Assembly: GCF_014697025.1 (NCBI RefSeq)
Contig: NZ_JACJRC010000002.1
Location: 310,001-374,000 of the forward strand
Source of the DNA: Alkalinema sp. FACHB-956
GTDB lineage: Bacteria > Cyanobacteriota > Cyanobacteriia > Leptolyngbyales > Leptolyngbyaceae
DNA length: 64,000 bases
Reading direction: 5' to 3'
The translations under genes and the position numbers were made by a program. This document shows positions 39,784 to 48,751 of the stretch, in pieces; within the stretch, counting starts at the first letter, position 1; every line of letters begins with the position of its first letter. The notes below the pieces were generated by a model, which did no database searches, was not told the origin of the DNA, and worked only from the letters and a program-made list of their open reading frames with translations.

Positions 39784-40419
39784 ATGCTTTTGAACATCAA
39801 GGGTAAAGGATACAAAACTAGACTGCTTAATCCCATTGACGAACTCTATGACAGACTCCTGCATGTAAAAACCTTTGGTCTCGCACAATACAACAGTAAT
39901 GTCGATCATCCTCACTGGACTTGTGATTACGTTCCAACACCCTATCGCCATCTTTTCCTATTGTTGCGACTAGCAAACATTGACCATAATACCGTTTTAA
40001 TCGATTTTGGATGTGGCCTAGGTCGTGCATTATTTGCTGCCCATCATCTTGGCGCAAAACAATGCATTGGGGTCGAATTTGACAGCGAACTTTGCAAGGC
40101 TGCTGAAAATAACATCCTTCGCTCAAGAACCCCATCGAAAATCGAGGTGCACTGCCTTGATGCTGCTCAATTTATGATTCCAAAGGAGGCCAATTTACTC
40201 TTTTTCTTTAACCCCTTTGGGATTGGCACAATGCGATCGGTGGTCAGCAATATCATCACATCCCTAAATAGAAATCCAAGAAGTATCCAAATTATTTATT
40301 TGAATCCAATTAAGCGAGAAGCATTTTCAGAATCTCCCTTTTTTAAACTAGAAAAAACCTTGCCAGAAGTCCCTGGAAAGCGCTATGCAGCAGATTTTTG
40401 GACCGCATCTAAAGATTAG
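39784..40419 (+). CDS. Class I SAM-dependent methyltransferase-like protein
   Basis: This 211-residue protein has motif I 'VLIDFGCGLGRALFAAHHLG', the acidic ribose-binding residue in 'CIGVEFDSELC', and a later 'LDAAQFMIPKEANLLFFFNP' segment where motif IV would lie. An N-terminal extension of about 75 residues precedes the Rossmann core. The substrate is unknown. Codon use is AT-richer than the neighbours (many AAT, ATT, TTT codons) and HIP1 octamers are missing, which hints at horizontal acquisition. No neighbour explains its role. Confidence 0.75.
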   Translation: MLLNIKGKGYKTRLLNPIDELYDRLLHVKTFGLAQYNSNVDHPHWTCDYVPTPYRHLFLLLRLANIDHNTVLIDFGCGLGRALFAAHHLGAKQCIGVEFDSELCKAAENNILRSRTPSKIEVHCLDAAQFMIPKEANLLFFFNPFGIGTMRSVVSNIITSLNRNPRSIQIIYLNPIKREAFSESPFFKLEKTLPEVPGKRYAADFWTASKD

Positions 40420-40586
40420 GGCAATCTAGCCCCGTGCTTCACCTGCGAGTAGCCCAGCACCCAACATTCCATTGCCCTGAAGATACATTGAGGAATCGCA
40501 GAATAATCAACCCTGGAATACATCAAGCGCGATCGAACTTTCCCGATCGCGCCTGCATAAATGACTACCGCACCAGCGAGCCGACC

Positions 40587-42743
40587 CTAGGGAGTCGTCA
40601 GCACTTCATAACTGCGGACTTCGATTTCCTTACCGCCGTAACCAATGTTGCAATTGCTGGCCACCACCTTACCGGGATGCACTCCATTCTGGTAACCCGC
40701 CCGGCAGATGTATAAACTCCGTCCGGGTTCTTGGCCACCGAGTACTGCACCGCCTGGAACCTGGCCGCCGGATGCCGCCACCCACCGCAGCGATCGTTGC
40801 CCCGGATTCGTCAGCACTTCGTAATTGCGGATTTCGATTTCCCGTCCGCCGTAGCTGATATTGCAATTGCTGGCCACCACCTTACCGGGATGGACTCCAT
40901 TTTGATAACCCGCCCGACAGATGTATAAACTCCGTCCGGGTTCCTGGCCACCCAACACCGCACCGCCCGGAACCTGGCCACCGGAAGCTGCCACCCATTG
41001 CAATGCCGCTGGTTGGGGCGTAGGGGTGGGGGTGGGATTACCGGCCACCGTGCAACCCGCTTCGCCCGGTTGCTTCATAAACACTTGGCGGTAGGCGTTG
41101 CAATCCCGTGCCAGCACCATGCCATTGGGCCATTGGTTATCCCCATCCAACGTGCGAATAAAGCCCAGCATGACATTGGCTGTTTGCAAGCGCGCCGGAC
41201 TGCCCAAATCGCTCATCAACCGGTTAATTTCCCCCTGCCCCAGCATGATCAACTTACTCATCGTCATCGTGTTGTAAGCCGCAGCCATGACTTGAGGGTT
41301 AAAGGATTCGCTGGGATTGGTGTAACCCGGATCGCTAATTTTCAGGTATTTCGAGTTAAACGCTTTCAGATTCGTGTTTTCCCCAGCACCACTACCCAGG
41401 ACTTGGTCAAAGTACTTGTCAGGACTCGTCAGGTATTGTTTGAGTTCCTGTTTCGTCATGCCGATCGAGGCTTTCAGCATGGTGTTCAGTAAATCTTCCT
41501 TGAGTTGCCGAATCGGTTGTAACAGAAAATCCGGTGTGATTGCAGCCACGATGTCACTAATTGCACCCGCTGTGAGTCCGACAAAATCCGGTGCGCCGGA
41601 CATCGACAGCAGATGATCCGTCACGTAGCGTTGCAACACATCCTCCGCCCGTTGCGTATCCGCCGATCGACCAGAATTGAAAAACAACGCTTTAGCCACT
41701 TCGTGACTGACTCCCGGCCAAGCCCGCAGCCCACTGTCAATGTCATCCCGCCAAGCTTCCTTATAGGTCGTTGGAATGGCATTTGCGGTCATGTAAGCCG
41801 CTTTCTGCGCCAGGAGAATCGTCTTGGAACAGGTGAAGTCCGTCAATCTGCAATTGTCGATCCGGCGATCGTAGTCGGCCTTAGTGGCGTAGTAGCCATC
41901 AATTTCCCGTTGCAGTTTCGCCCGCATGGTGGAATAAATCCGAGGCACCGAAAATTTCGTTCCCCCGCCGTCATTGCGTAACAATTGACCATCCAGCACC
42001 GTCCCCGGACGGGCATCGATCATATTGCTGTAAATAAAATCGGAAACGCCATCGATACTGGCATTAAAAAAGTTCGCATCCAGCGCTCTAGAATCCAGGC
42101 GCTTATCGGTATACCCTTCCACAACAATATGTTTAATGGCGTTGGCAGGGCCTTTAGGCGGTTCGATGACAAAGGGAGCACCGGAAAAGTTATTGACAAA
42201 GGTGTGGCCATACATGTCCCCCGCCGCGTGGGTCAGGTAACCCACCGTGAAGGCACGAATGGCGGGGGTGTTCGCCGCATTAGCGCGATCCCAGAGGTAC
42301 TGGAGCCAAGCGTTGGAACCGCCTGCAATCCCCGTGTCCTGATCTGAGGGGTGAATCACCTGCTGTCCAGTCAGGATATCGGGGTAGGCATCGGGGCCAA
42401 GAATCCCTGCACGGTATTGCGGGGCATTGCTGCGCAGGGCGGCCAGGATGGTCGGGTCTACGGTATAGGTCCCGATCGTGCCGGTGATTTCGCCTTTTTC
42501 GTAGTCCACGCGGGGAATGGTGACTTTGCCATCATCGAGGGCATCGTTGAGGGCTTGCTGACCCAGGTAGACGTGGGTAGTGGGTTTCCAAGCCAGTGCC
42601 TGGGAAGGCTGCCAAAACAGCGCTAACCCGATCGCCACTAGGCTCGTTAACCAAAGTTTGAAGGGGAATTGAAATAAAGATTGCAGAACGTTGCGAATTT
42701 TCTGGAGAAGTTGATTCCAGACTGTATAGAGCGATCGCACCAT
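40587..42743 (-). CDS. Secreted zinc-dependent phospholipase C-like protein with two DM9/DUF3421 repeats
   Basis: This protein has about 718 residues from ATG 42743; the longer start at 42806 is rejected because the signal peptide begins after MVRSLYTVWN. Cleavage after 'PSQALA' leaves Trp52 as the new N-terminus (WKPTTHVYLG), as in bacterial zinc PLCs whose N-terminal Trp is a metal ligand. His57, Asp118 (GILGPDAYPD) and His172/Asp176/His180 (THAAGDMYGHTF) fit the HxxxDxxxH zinc site. The enzyme-like region extends to about 560. A Thr/Pro linker is followed by two DM9/DUF3421 repeats ('WVAASGGQVPGGAVLGGQEP...LYICRA...HPGKVV...YEVL'), a fold that is mannose-binding in molluscs. A Fur-box-like site lies 117 bp upstream. 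Phospholipid hydrolysis is inferred. Confidence 0.8.
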   Translation of the reverse strand: MVRSLYTVWNQLLQKIRNVLQSLFQFPFKLWLTSLVAIGLALFWQPSQALAWKPTTHVYLGQQALNDALDDGKVTIPRVDYEKGEITGTIGTYTVDPTILAALRSNAPQYRAGILGPDAYPDILTGQQVIHPSDQDTGIAGGSNAWLQYLWDRANAANTPAIRAFTVGYLTHAAGDMYGHTFVNNFSGAPFVIEPPKGPANAIKHIVVEGYTDKRLDSRALDANFFNASIDGVSDFIYSNMIDARPGTVLDGQLLRNDGGGTKFSVPRIYSTMRAKLQREIDGYYATKADYDRRIDNCRLTDFTCSKTILLAQKAAYMTANAIPTTYKEAWRDDIDSGLRAWPGVSHEVAKALFFNSGRSADTQRAEDVLQRYVTDHLLSMSGAPDFVGLTAGAISDIVAAITPDFLLQPIRQLKEDLLNTMLKASIGMTKQELKQYLTSPDKYFDQVLGSGAGENTNLKAFNSKYLKISDPGYTNPSESFNPQVMAAAYNTMTMSKLIMLGQGEINRLMSDLGSPARLQTANVMLGFIRTLDGDNQWPNGMVLARDCNAYRQVFMKQPGEAGCTVAGNPTPTPTPQPAALQWVAASGGQVPGGAVLGGQEPGRSLYICRAGYQNGVHPGKVVASNCNISYGGREIEIRNYEVLTNPGQRSLRWVAASGGQVPGGAVLGGQEPGRSLYICRAGYQNGVHPGKVVASNCNIGYGGKEIEVRSYEVLTTP
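40590..41003. repeat. Two tandem copies of a 213-bp DM9/DUF3421 coding unit
   Basis: Protein repeats LQWVAASGG...YEVLTNP and LRWVAASGG...YEVLTTP differ at only about five of 67 positions, and the DNA copies (40590-40790 and 40791-41003) remain closely similar throughout. This indicates a fairly recent in-frame duplication or gene conversion. Confidence 0.9.
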
Positions 42744-42859
42744 GATTAATCCTTGATTGATCGTCAAAGTTTGACTCACGGTAACGCAGCGATTGGATGC
42801 TCTCAATAGATGTCATATAAATTTAATTTCTGGGTGTCATTCATTCGTAGTTATATTAA

Positions 42860-42878
42860 GATAATCATTATCATTATC
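42860..42878. promoter_or_regulatory. Fur-box-like site
   Basis: GATAATCATTATCATTATC matches the classical 19-bp Fur consensus (GATAATGATAATCATTATC) at 17 of 19 positions. It lies 117 bp upstream of the phospholipase-like gene (leftward) and would place that gene under iron control. The Uma2 gene ends at 43019 on the same strand, so the only promoter it could control is that of the leftward gene. Confidence 0.55.
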
Positions 42879-43018
42879 ATTCTCACTAGTATTTGTTTTG
42901 TATCCACTGAACCGATGGATCGTACTCCCCCAGGAAACAGAAGTTTCCAACTAACTCCTCAGGTACAACACTCAATGGAGCATTTTGAATTTTTAATTTA
43001 AAATTACTCATTAAAAAA

Positions 43019-43591
43019 TTATTCATTAAATACAACGTCCTCATAGATTTGTTCAATCTGGCAGGTAAAATTAACACTGGTTAGCTCCATCGTGTCTCCC
43101 TTTTGATAATTAATAATCCGCCAGTCTCCGGTTTCAGTTTTGCGGAATAGTTCGATCTCAATCCCATCCACGCTGACTAAAACATATTCTTGCAAGCAGG
43201 GATTACGACGATACATTTTGAACTTTTGACCGCGATCATAGGCTTCTGTACCCGGCGACAACACCTCAACGATCAGACAAGGATAGGTGATGTATTGGGT
43301 TGTAGTCTGATCCCGATCGTCACAGGTCACGCTGATATCAGGATAGACATACTTAGCCGCTCCTACAATACTGACCCGGCAATCAGAATTCAGCGTTCTA
43401 CAGCCGCTTCCTCTCAGATGGGCTTTCAGTAGAGCCAGAAAATTTCCAGCAATATTCCCATGATCGATCGTGCCGCCACTCATTGCATAAACTTTACCGT
43501 CGATATATTCATGGCGTTCGAATTGCTGTTCCTCCCATGCAAAGTACTCTTCTGGAGTGAGCTGCGGAAAATGGTCTTTTGAAGCAATCAT
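43019..43591 (-). CDS. Uma2-family (DUF820) putative restriction-endonuclease-like protein
   Basis: This 190-residue protein starts at ATG 43591 (MIASKDHFPQLTPEEYFAWE), preceded by GGGAG. It has the PD-(D/E)XK layout of Uma2: 'YEYIDGKVYAMSGG'-type strand (seen as HEYIDGKVYAMSGG), 'YVYPDISVTCDD' with the catalytic Asp, and 'PCLIVEVLSPGTEAYDRGQK' with the catalytic Glu and Lys. Uma2 genes are multicopy in cyanobacteria; their role is unsettled (DNA repair or mobile-element-related nuclease). The sequence looks intact. It stands alone, 275 bp from the phospholipase-like gene start. Confidence 0.88.
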   Translation of the reverse strand: MIASKDHFPQLTPEEYFAWEEQQFERHEYIDGKVYAMSGGTIDHGNIAGNFLALLKAHLRGSGCRTLNSDCRVSIVGAAKYVYPDISVTCDDRDQTTTQYITYPCLIVEVLSPGTEAYDRGQKFKMYRRNPCLQEYVLVSVDGIEIELFRKTETGDWRIINYQKGDTMELTSVNFTCQIEQIYEDVVFNE

Positions 43592-43816
43592 ATCAATCTC
43601 CCAATAGCAACTAAAATGCAAGTGCCGCCTTTGGATTAGCCAAGATTAGATTGGCCAATAGATTAGCCAAAAAAGCATGAATGATTTAGCGACTGCCCCC
43701 TCGATGAATCACATCTATCCGTAATTCCCTTTGCCATACCGTTATACTAATTTTAGCGGTAAATCCCGTAATACCCATTGATCGATCGCTGCTTGAAAGC
43801 AGAGTTGACTCCCCTT

Positions 43817-43854
43817 AACTAATAAGCCTCAACTAATAAGCCTCAACTAATAAG
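43817..43854. repeat. 14-bp tandem repeat, 2.7 copies
   Basis: AACTAATAAGCCTC is repeated in the spacer at the 3' end of the lipid-kinase gene; the last copy runs into its stop codon region. The unit is not a multiple of three. Confidence 0.85.
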
Positions 43855-44776
43855 ATTGACAAAAGAGACTCCGATCGGCTTTCTCGGGAACCAGCACTTG
43901 CAATGCACCAGGAACAACCTCAAAGCGCAACGGCGTGCGTCCGATAAAATCACCATCCACTTGAACGGGTAAATGCTTTTTGCCTTGAATTTCAATGCGA
44001 GTGGCGTGATAATACTCCACCTTGGGATCCCGATTGTAGTTACGGGTGAAGATGGAAAATAGCCGCAGCGGTGCAACCATCATACTGTGGCCTTTGATGA
44101 CGCATACATCTAGCAATCCATCATCCACAACCGCATGGGCTGTCATTTTAACCACCCCTCCGTATAACTGACTGTTGCCGATCACAATCATCAAAATGCG
44201 GCCCCGAATTCGCCTGCCATCAATTCTCAGTAAGGTCCGTACCCCTCGGAATTGGAACCCTGTGTGTAGTGCCTGCTTAAGATACGCGATCGCGCCCAAG
44301 CGTTTTTTCTCGTGGGGTTTAATGGTTTCCGTCACCGCCGCATCAAAACCCACCCCCGCCATCAGCAAAAAGTAACGATCGCCCGCCCGTCCCACATCGA
44401 TCGTCCGCACTTGGGCGGTTGCTAATCCCTGGGCTGCTCCTAGCACATCCATGGGCAAACCCATTTCCCTCGCCCAGATGTTGACCGTTCCAATGGGTAA
44501 TACCCCTAGCGCAGTCTGAGTATTGACCAATCCATTCATCACTTCATTGACCGTTCCATCTCCCCCCGCCGCGATCGCGATGTCGTAACCCTGTTCAGCG
44601 GCTTGCTGGGCGATTTGGGTGGCGTGTCCGGCAAATTGCGTGGGGGCTAGGTCCACCTGCCAACCGGAGCGGCTCCACAACTCGATCGCCGCTGGTAGAT
44701 GCTTTTGCAGAAACTGAGCCTGCCCCGCGTGGGGATTGAAAATACACAGAACTTTTGGCTTCATGGAAGGATTCAT
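43847..44776 (-). CDS. Diacylglycerol/lipid kinase family protein (DagK/YegS-like)
   Basis: This 309-residue protein has the DAGK catalytic signature 'IAAGGDGTVNEVMNGL' and the preceding 'CIFNPHAGQA' strand. 'LGVLPIGTVNIWAREMGLPM', 'GVGFDAAVTETI' and the C-terminal 'PVQVDGDFIG' with 'PLRFEVVPGALQVLVP' complete the fold. It would phosphorylate a lipid hydroxyl using ATP at the membrane surface; the exact lipid is unknown. The start may be Met1 or Met5 (MKPKVLC). It lies 42 bp downstream of cobN on the same strand and may be co-transcribed, though no functional link is known. Confidence 0.9.
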   Translation of the reverse strand: MNPSMKPKVLCIFNPHAGQAQFLQKHLPAAIELWSRSGWQVDLAPTQFAGHATQIAQQAAEQGYDIAIAAGGDGTVNEVMNGLVNTQTALGVLPIGTVNIWAREMGLPMDVLGAAQGLATAQVRTIDVGRAGDRYFLLMAGVGFDAAVTETIKPHEKKRLGAIAYLKQALHTGFQFRGVRTLLRIDGRRIRGRILMIVIGNSQLYGGVVKMTAHAVVDDGLLDVCVIKGHSMMVAPLRLFSIFTRNYNRDPKVEYYHATRIEIQGKKHLPVQVDGDFIGRTPLRFEVVPGALQVLVPEKADRSLFCQSY

Positions 44777-44818
44777 TGGGCGATCGTGGGTTGTTAGGGT
44801 CGGAATCGGTAACAGGGT

Positions 44819-47800
44819 CTAGGACTGACGTTCTTCGATCGTACCTTCTGCTTCCAGAACGATCGCCTGCAATTGCGCGATCGTGGTGGCGTTGGCCTGT
44901 TCCCACAGCCCCCGCTGGTGGGCCTCCAGTAACCGTTCTGCCATATCTCGCAATGCCCAGGGGTTATGCTGCTGCACAAAGGTTTGCACCGTGGGATCGA
45001 GGACGTAGGCTTGGGCAACGCCTTGGTACATGTGGTCTTCCACGCAGCGAGCCGTAGCATCGTAGGCAAATAAATAATCCACCGTCGCTGCCATTTCAAA
45101 GGCTCCCTTGTAGCCGTGGCGCATCGCTCCAGCGATCCACTTGGGATTCACCACCCGCGATCGATAGACCTTAGCAATTTCCTCCTGGAGGGTGCGAATG
45201 CGCGGTCGTTCCGGCAGGGCATGGTCGCCGAAATAGGTTTGGGGTTGGCGACCTTGGACGGTGCGCACGGCAGCAGTCAGTCCGCCCTGGAATTGGTAGT
45301 AATCATCGGAATCCAAGAGATCATGTTCGCGATTATCTTGGTTGTGCAGGACGATTTCTAATTGTTGTAACCGTTGCGTGAAGGCTTCCGGCGCAGACTG
45401 CCCGATCGCGGCTCCGGTGTAGGCGTAGCTGCTCCAGTTAATATAAGCTTGGGCCAGGTCGGCATCGGTCGTCCAGTTCTGTGCTTCGATCACTCCCTGT
45501 AAACCCGCACCATAGGCCCCCGGTTTTGAGCCGAAAATGCGATACTGCGATCGCTCGATCGCTTGGTCTTCCGGTAAACCCTGGGCTTGCCACGCGATCG
45601 ACTCCTGCCGACAACGGGCTGCAAGGGGGTTATCCTCTGCCGGTTCATCCAACGCAGCCACCTTGGCCACAGCTTGGTCAAACAAATCAATTAGATTAGG
45701 AAACGCATCCCGGAAAAATCCAGAAATCCTTAAGGTGACATCGACGCGAGGTCGATCGAGAATGCTGAGGGGAATGATTTCAAAATCCACCACTCGGCGC
45801 GAAGACCCATCCCAAATCGGTTGTACACCCAACAACGCCAACGCCTCCGCCAAATCATCGCCCCCCGTGCGCATCGTAGAGGTGCCCCAAATCGAGAGTC
45901 CCAGGGTTTTCGGATAATCCCCATTCTCCTGGGTGTAGCGTTCAATCAGGGCTTCCGCAGCACGGCGACCCACATCCCAAGCACTTTCGGTGGGGATGGC
46001 GCGAATATCCACCGAATAGAAATTACGCCCCGTCGGCAGCACCTCTGGACGGCCTCGGGTGGGAGCACCGGAGGGAGCCGCTGGAACATACCCGCCGGAT
46101 AACCCATGGAGTAACCCTGTAATTTCCTGAGTGGTTGCTTGCAAGTTGGGTAGTAACGTATTCACAATCCAGTGCAGTTCCTGCTGAAGGGCCTGGATTC
46201 GCGATTCTGAAAGTCCTGTTACAGGAAGATTAGGGGGATTTAGGAAGCTCGAAGGATTGTCAAGTCCCCCTTTAAAAGGGGGATTTAGGGGGATCGATCC
46301 CTCTAGGATCAACGCTAACGATTCAGATACTGATGAATCTAGCAATCGATCGACCAATCGGATTGCTTCTGCTTCGATCGCTGCGATCCCATCGCCTACC
46401 TTACGCCAAGTGCTTTTGCCTTCCCGATCGCCCGTGGATTGACTGGATTGGCTGGATTGACTGGGTAAAGCCTGAACAAACGGTTCCGCCGGATCTGCCG
46501 TCAGCGGATCGAACTCTAAATTCCAAGCTTCCGCGATCGCGCGGGTTAATCCCATGCGACCCGGTTGGGGATGGCGGGCGATCGCAATGATTAGATCCCG
46601 CAGTTGAGTGCCCTCGGGACATTGCCCAAAAATATGTAACCCATCGCGAATTTGGGCATCCTTCAGTTCACACAAATTACGATCGAGACTAGTCAAGACC
46701 GTTTCTTCAAAATCATTACCGGCTGCAATCTCGATCGCAGGCAATTGCCAATCCCGATCGAGATGTTCTTGGGTAAGCAATTCTGTAATTTTTTCGCTAA
46801 TTAAACCCATTCGGCCAGGGTTGAGATTAATCGCCTCATAGTATTCATCCACCAGATTCTCTAACTGTTGCAAGTTGCCGTACAGCTCCGCGCGAGTCAT
46901 GGGAGGCGTCAGGTGATCAATAATCACTGCTTGGGCGCGGCGCTTCGACTGGGAACCTTCACCGGGATCATTGACGATAAAGGGATAGAAATGGGGCAGG
47001 GCACCCAACGCCACTTCGGGATAACACTGCTCCGAGAGCGCAACACTTTTTCCGGGAAGCCATTCCAAATTGCCATGTTTACCCACATGGACGATCGCGT
47101 GACTGCCAAACTGCGATCGCACCCAACTGTAAAACGCTAAATATTCCAGTGTGGGTTCCAAGTCCGGCGCGTGGTAATTCAAAGCCGGATCGTGATCGTA
47201 GCCCCGCGAAGGTTGAACCCCCACAAAGACATTCCCCAGGCAAATCCCCGCGATCGGAAAAGCCTGCGATCGTCCATGGGTTTCCCCCGATTCATGACCA
47301 TTCCAGCGTTGTTGAATTTGTTGCTGGACAATTTCTGGTAAATCTGAAAATTCCCTATTGAAGCAATCTCGATCGTAGAATAAATCATGGGATATAACAG
47401 TTTGACTTTCTGGATCGTTCGTGAATCCTTGGGTCAATCGCCGAATCAATTCATCGCTCGTTTGCGGGACATCCTCGATCGTGTAACCCGCCTTTTGTAA
47501 GGCTTTCAGAATTTCCACACAACTGGCGGGCGTATCTAACCCCACACCATTGGCTAGCCGACCATTGCGGGTGGGATAGTTGGCCAGCACTAAGGCAATT
47601 TTACGATCGGCGATCGGCGTTTGCCGCAGTCGCACCCAATTCGCCGCCAAATCCGCCACAAACTTCACCCGATCGGCAATCGGCTCATAGCCCACCACTT
47701 CCGTTTGTAACTGCGGATGCTGGGTTTGCACCGCCTTAAAGGAAATAGCACGAGTGATAATCCGGCCATCCACCTCCGGCAGCGCCACATTCATCGCCAC

Positions 47801-48751
47801 ATCCCGAGGCGACAACCCCCGCACCTGCGATCGCCATTGTTCCGCCGTCCCGCCACTAAAAATCACTTGAAAAATCGGCACATCTAACCGTTGCCAAAGG
47901 GTTTCCCCCAGATCGGGCTCGAAGTCTGGTTGCGCTTGCCCAATCCCCAGGGGGGAAATCAGGGAAAAACTGGTCGTGTTCAGCAGGACTTGCAGACCAG
48001 GTTGCTCCTTGGGTTGAAATTCTGCCAATAAGTCCGCCGCCACATCCGGATCCCGTAGGGAGGAGACAAACACGGGAACTGGGGTTAACTGCCGATCGCG
48101 CAATGCCTCACACAACGCCGCGATCGGAGCCGTATTGCCCGCTAAATAATGGGCTCGGTAGAACAAAATACCGACCTTGGGCCAGGAGAGCGGCGTCGGT
48201 TCGCAGGGGTAGTAGCCCACCTTGGGCACTGGCTGGGGCGACACCACGGGATAGCTGCGGCCCAGGCAGTGGTTAGCCAGATCCAGCAGCCCATTCTTGA
48301 CATTCTCCAGTCCCCCTTCCGTCCAATAGCGCCAACAGCGATTCACCACCGGGAGCGGCAGGGTCGATCGGCTCATCAGCGCGGGGTCGGGTTTATCATC
48401 TCCGGGCAACAAAATTAAATGGGTGCCCCTGCGTTGGCTCAGTTCCTGCAAGACCTCCAAGCCGTAGCCCCAGTAGGCCACGCCCCCCAACAGCCGCACC
48501 ACGACGATTTTTGCCTCTTCCAACACCGTTTCAGCATAGGTATCGATCGTCAACTGCTGCTGGAGATTCAGCAAATTCACCGCTCGGATGGCAGGAAAGT
48601 CCGAGGGCAACTGGGAACAAGCCTGGGCCAGGGCTTGGATTTCGGTATCCGCAGCCGTGAGAAAGACGATCGGCGCTGGCTGCTGCTCAATGACAACAAC
48701 TCCCTCTTGCCCAGGATTCCACCCCCCTGGAATAGCCGCAATGCGATGCAT
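44819..48751 (-). CDS. cobN: Cobaltochelatase large subunit CobN
   Basis: This protein has about 1310 residues and starts at ATG 48751 (MHRIAAIPGGWNPGQEGVVV). It is the large subunit that inserts cobalt into hydrogenobyrinate diamide, working with ChlI/ChlD-type AAA+ subunits. Family segments include 'KVGILFYRAHYLAGNTAPIA', 'HVGKHGNLEWLPGKSVALSE', 'YHAPDLEPTLEYLAFYSWVR' and 'GYKGAFEMAATVDYLFAYDA'. This N-terminal region distinguishes it from ChlH. Two apparent insertions are seen: a Gln/Ser-rich linker near 46430 and, at about residues 813-850, a segment reading 'PLNPPFKGGLDNPSSFLNPP'. That segment is the translation of a dispersed intergenic repeat. No cobalamin riboswitch was recognised upstream. 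Confidence 0.93.
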   Translation of the reverse strand: MHRIAAIPGGWNPGQEGVVVIEQQPAPIVFLTAADTEIQALAQACSQLPSDFPAIRAVNLLNLQQQLTIDTYAETVLEEAKIVVVRLLGGVAYWGYGLEVLQELSQRRGTHLILLPGDDKPDPALMSRSTLPLPVVNRCWRYWTEGGLENVKNGLLDLANHCLGRSYPVVSPQPVPKVGYYPCEPTPLSWPKVGILFYRAHYLAGNTAPIAALCEALRDRQLTPVPVFVSSLRDPDVAADLLAEFQPKEQPGLQVLLNTTSFSLISPLGIGQAQPDFEPDLGETLWQRLDVPIFQVIFSGGTAEQWRSQVRGLSPRDVAMNVALPEVDGRIITRAISFKAVQTQHPQLQTEVVGYEPIADRVKFVADLAANWVRLRQTPIADRKIALVLANYPTRNGRLANGVGLDTPASCVEILKALQKAGYTIEDVPQTSDELIRRLTQGFTNDPESQTVISHDLFYDRDCFNREFSDLPEIVQQQIQQRWNGHESGETHGRSQAFPIAGICLGNVFVGVQPSRGYDHDPALNYHAPDLEPTLEYLAFYSWVRSQFGSHAIVHVGKHGNLEWLPGKSVALSEQCYPEVALGALPHFYPFIVNDPGEGSQSKRRAQAVIIDHLTPPMTRAELYGNLQQLENLVDEYYEAINLNPGRMGLISEKITELLTQEHLDRDWQLPAIEIAAGNDFEETVLTSLDRNLCELKDAQIRDGLHIFGQCPEGTQLRDLIIAIARHPQPGRMGLTRAIAEAWNLEFDPLTADPAEPFVQALPSQSSQSSQSTGDREGKSTWRKVGDGIAAIEAEAIRLVDRLLDSSVSESLALILEGSIPLNPPFKGGLDNPSSFLNPPNLPVTGLSESRIQALQQELHWIVNTLLPNLQATTQEITGLLHGLSGGYVPAAPSGAPTRGRPEVLPTGRNFYSVDIRAIPTESAWDVGRRAAEALIERYTQENGDYPKTLGLSIWGTSTMRTGGDDLAEALALLGVQPIWDGSSRRVVDFEIIPLSILDRPRVDVTLRISGFFRDAFPNLIDLFDQAVAKVAALDEPAEDNPLAARCRQESIAWQAQGLPEDQAIERSQYRIFGSKPGAYGAGLQGVIEAQNWTTDADLAQAYINWSSYAYTGAAIGQSAPEAFTQRLQQLEIVLHNQDNREHDLLDSDDYYQFQGGLTAAVRTVQGRQPQTYFGDHALPERPRIRTLQEEIAKVYRSRVVNPKWIAGAMRHGYKGAFEMAATVDYLFAYDATARCVEDHMYQGVAQAYVLDPTVQTFVQQHNPWALRDMAERLLEAHQRGLWEQANATTIAQLQAIVLEAEGTIEERQS
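46229..46295. repeat. REP-like dispersed repeat inserted within cobN
   Basis: A palindromic core CCCCCTTTAAAAGGGGG (46266-46282) is flanked by GGGGGATTTAGG-type sequence on both sides. This is the pattern of abundant cyanobacterial intergenic repeats, here lying in frame in a coding sequence and translated as LNPPFKGG...LNPPNLP. Confidence 0.7.

Noticed and set aside
42810-43001. 63-residue rightward open frame with an Ile-rich hydrophobic stretch
   Set aside because: The Ile run is the translation of the Fur-box-like ATCATT repeats; there is no ribosome site and the rest is not protein-like.
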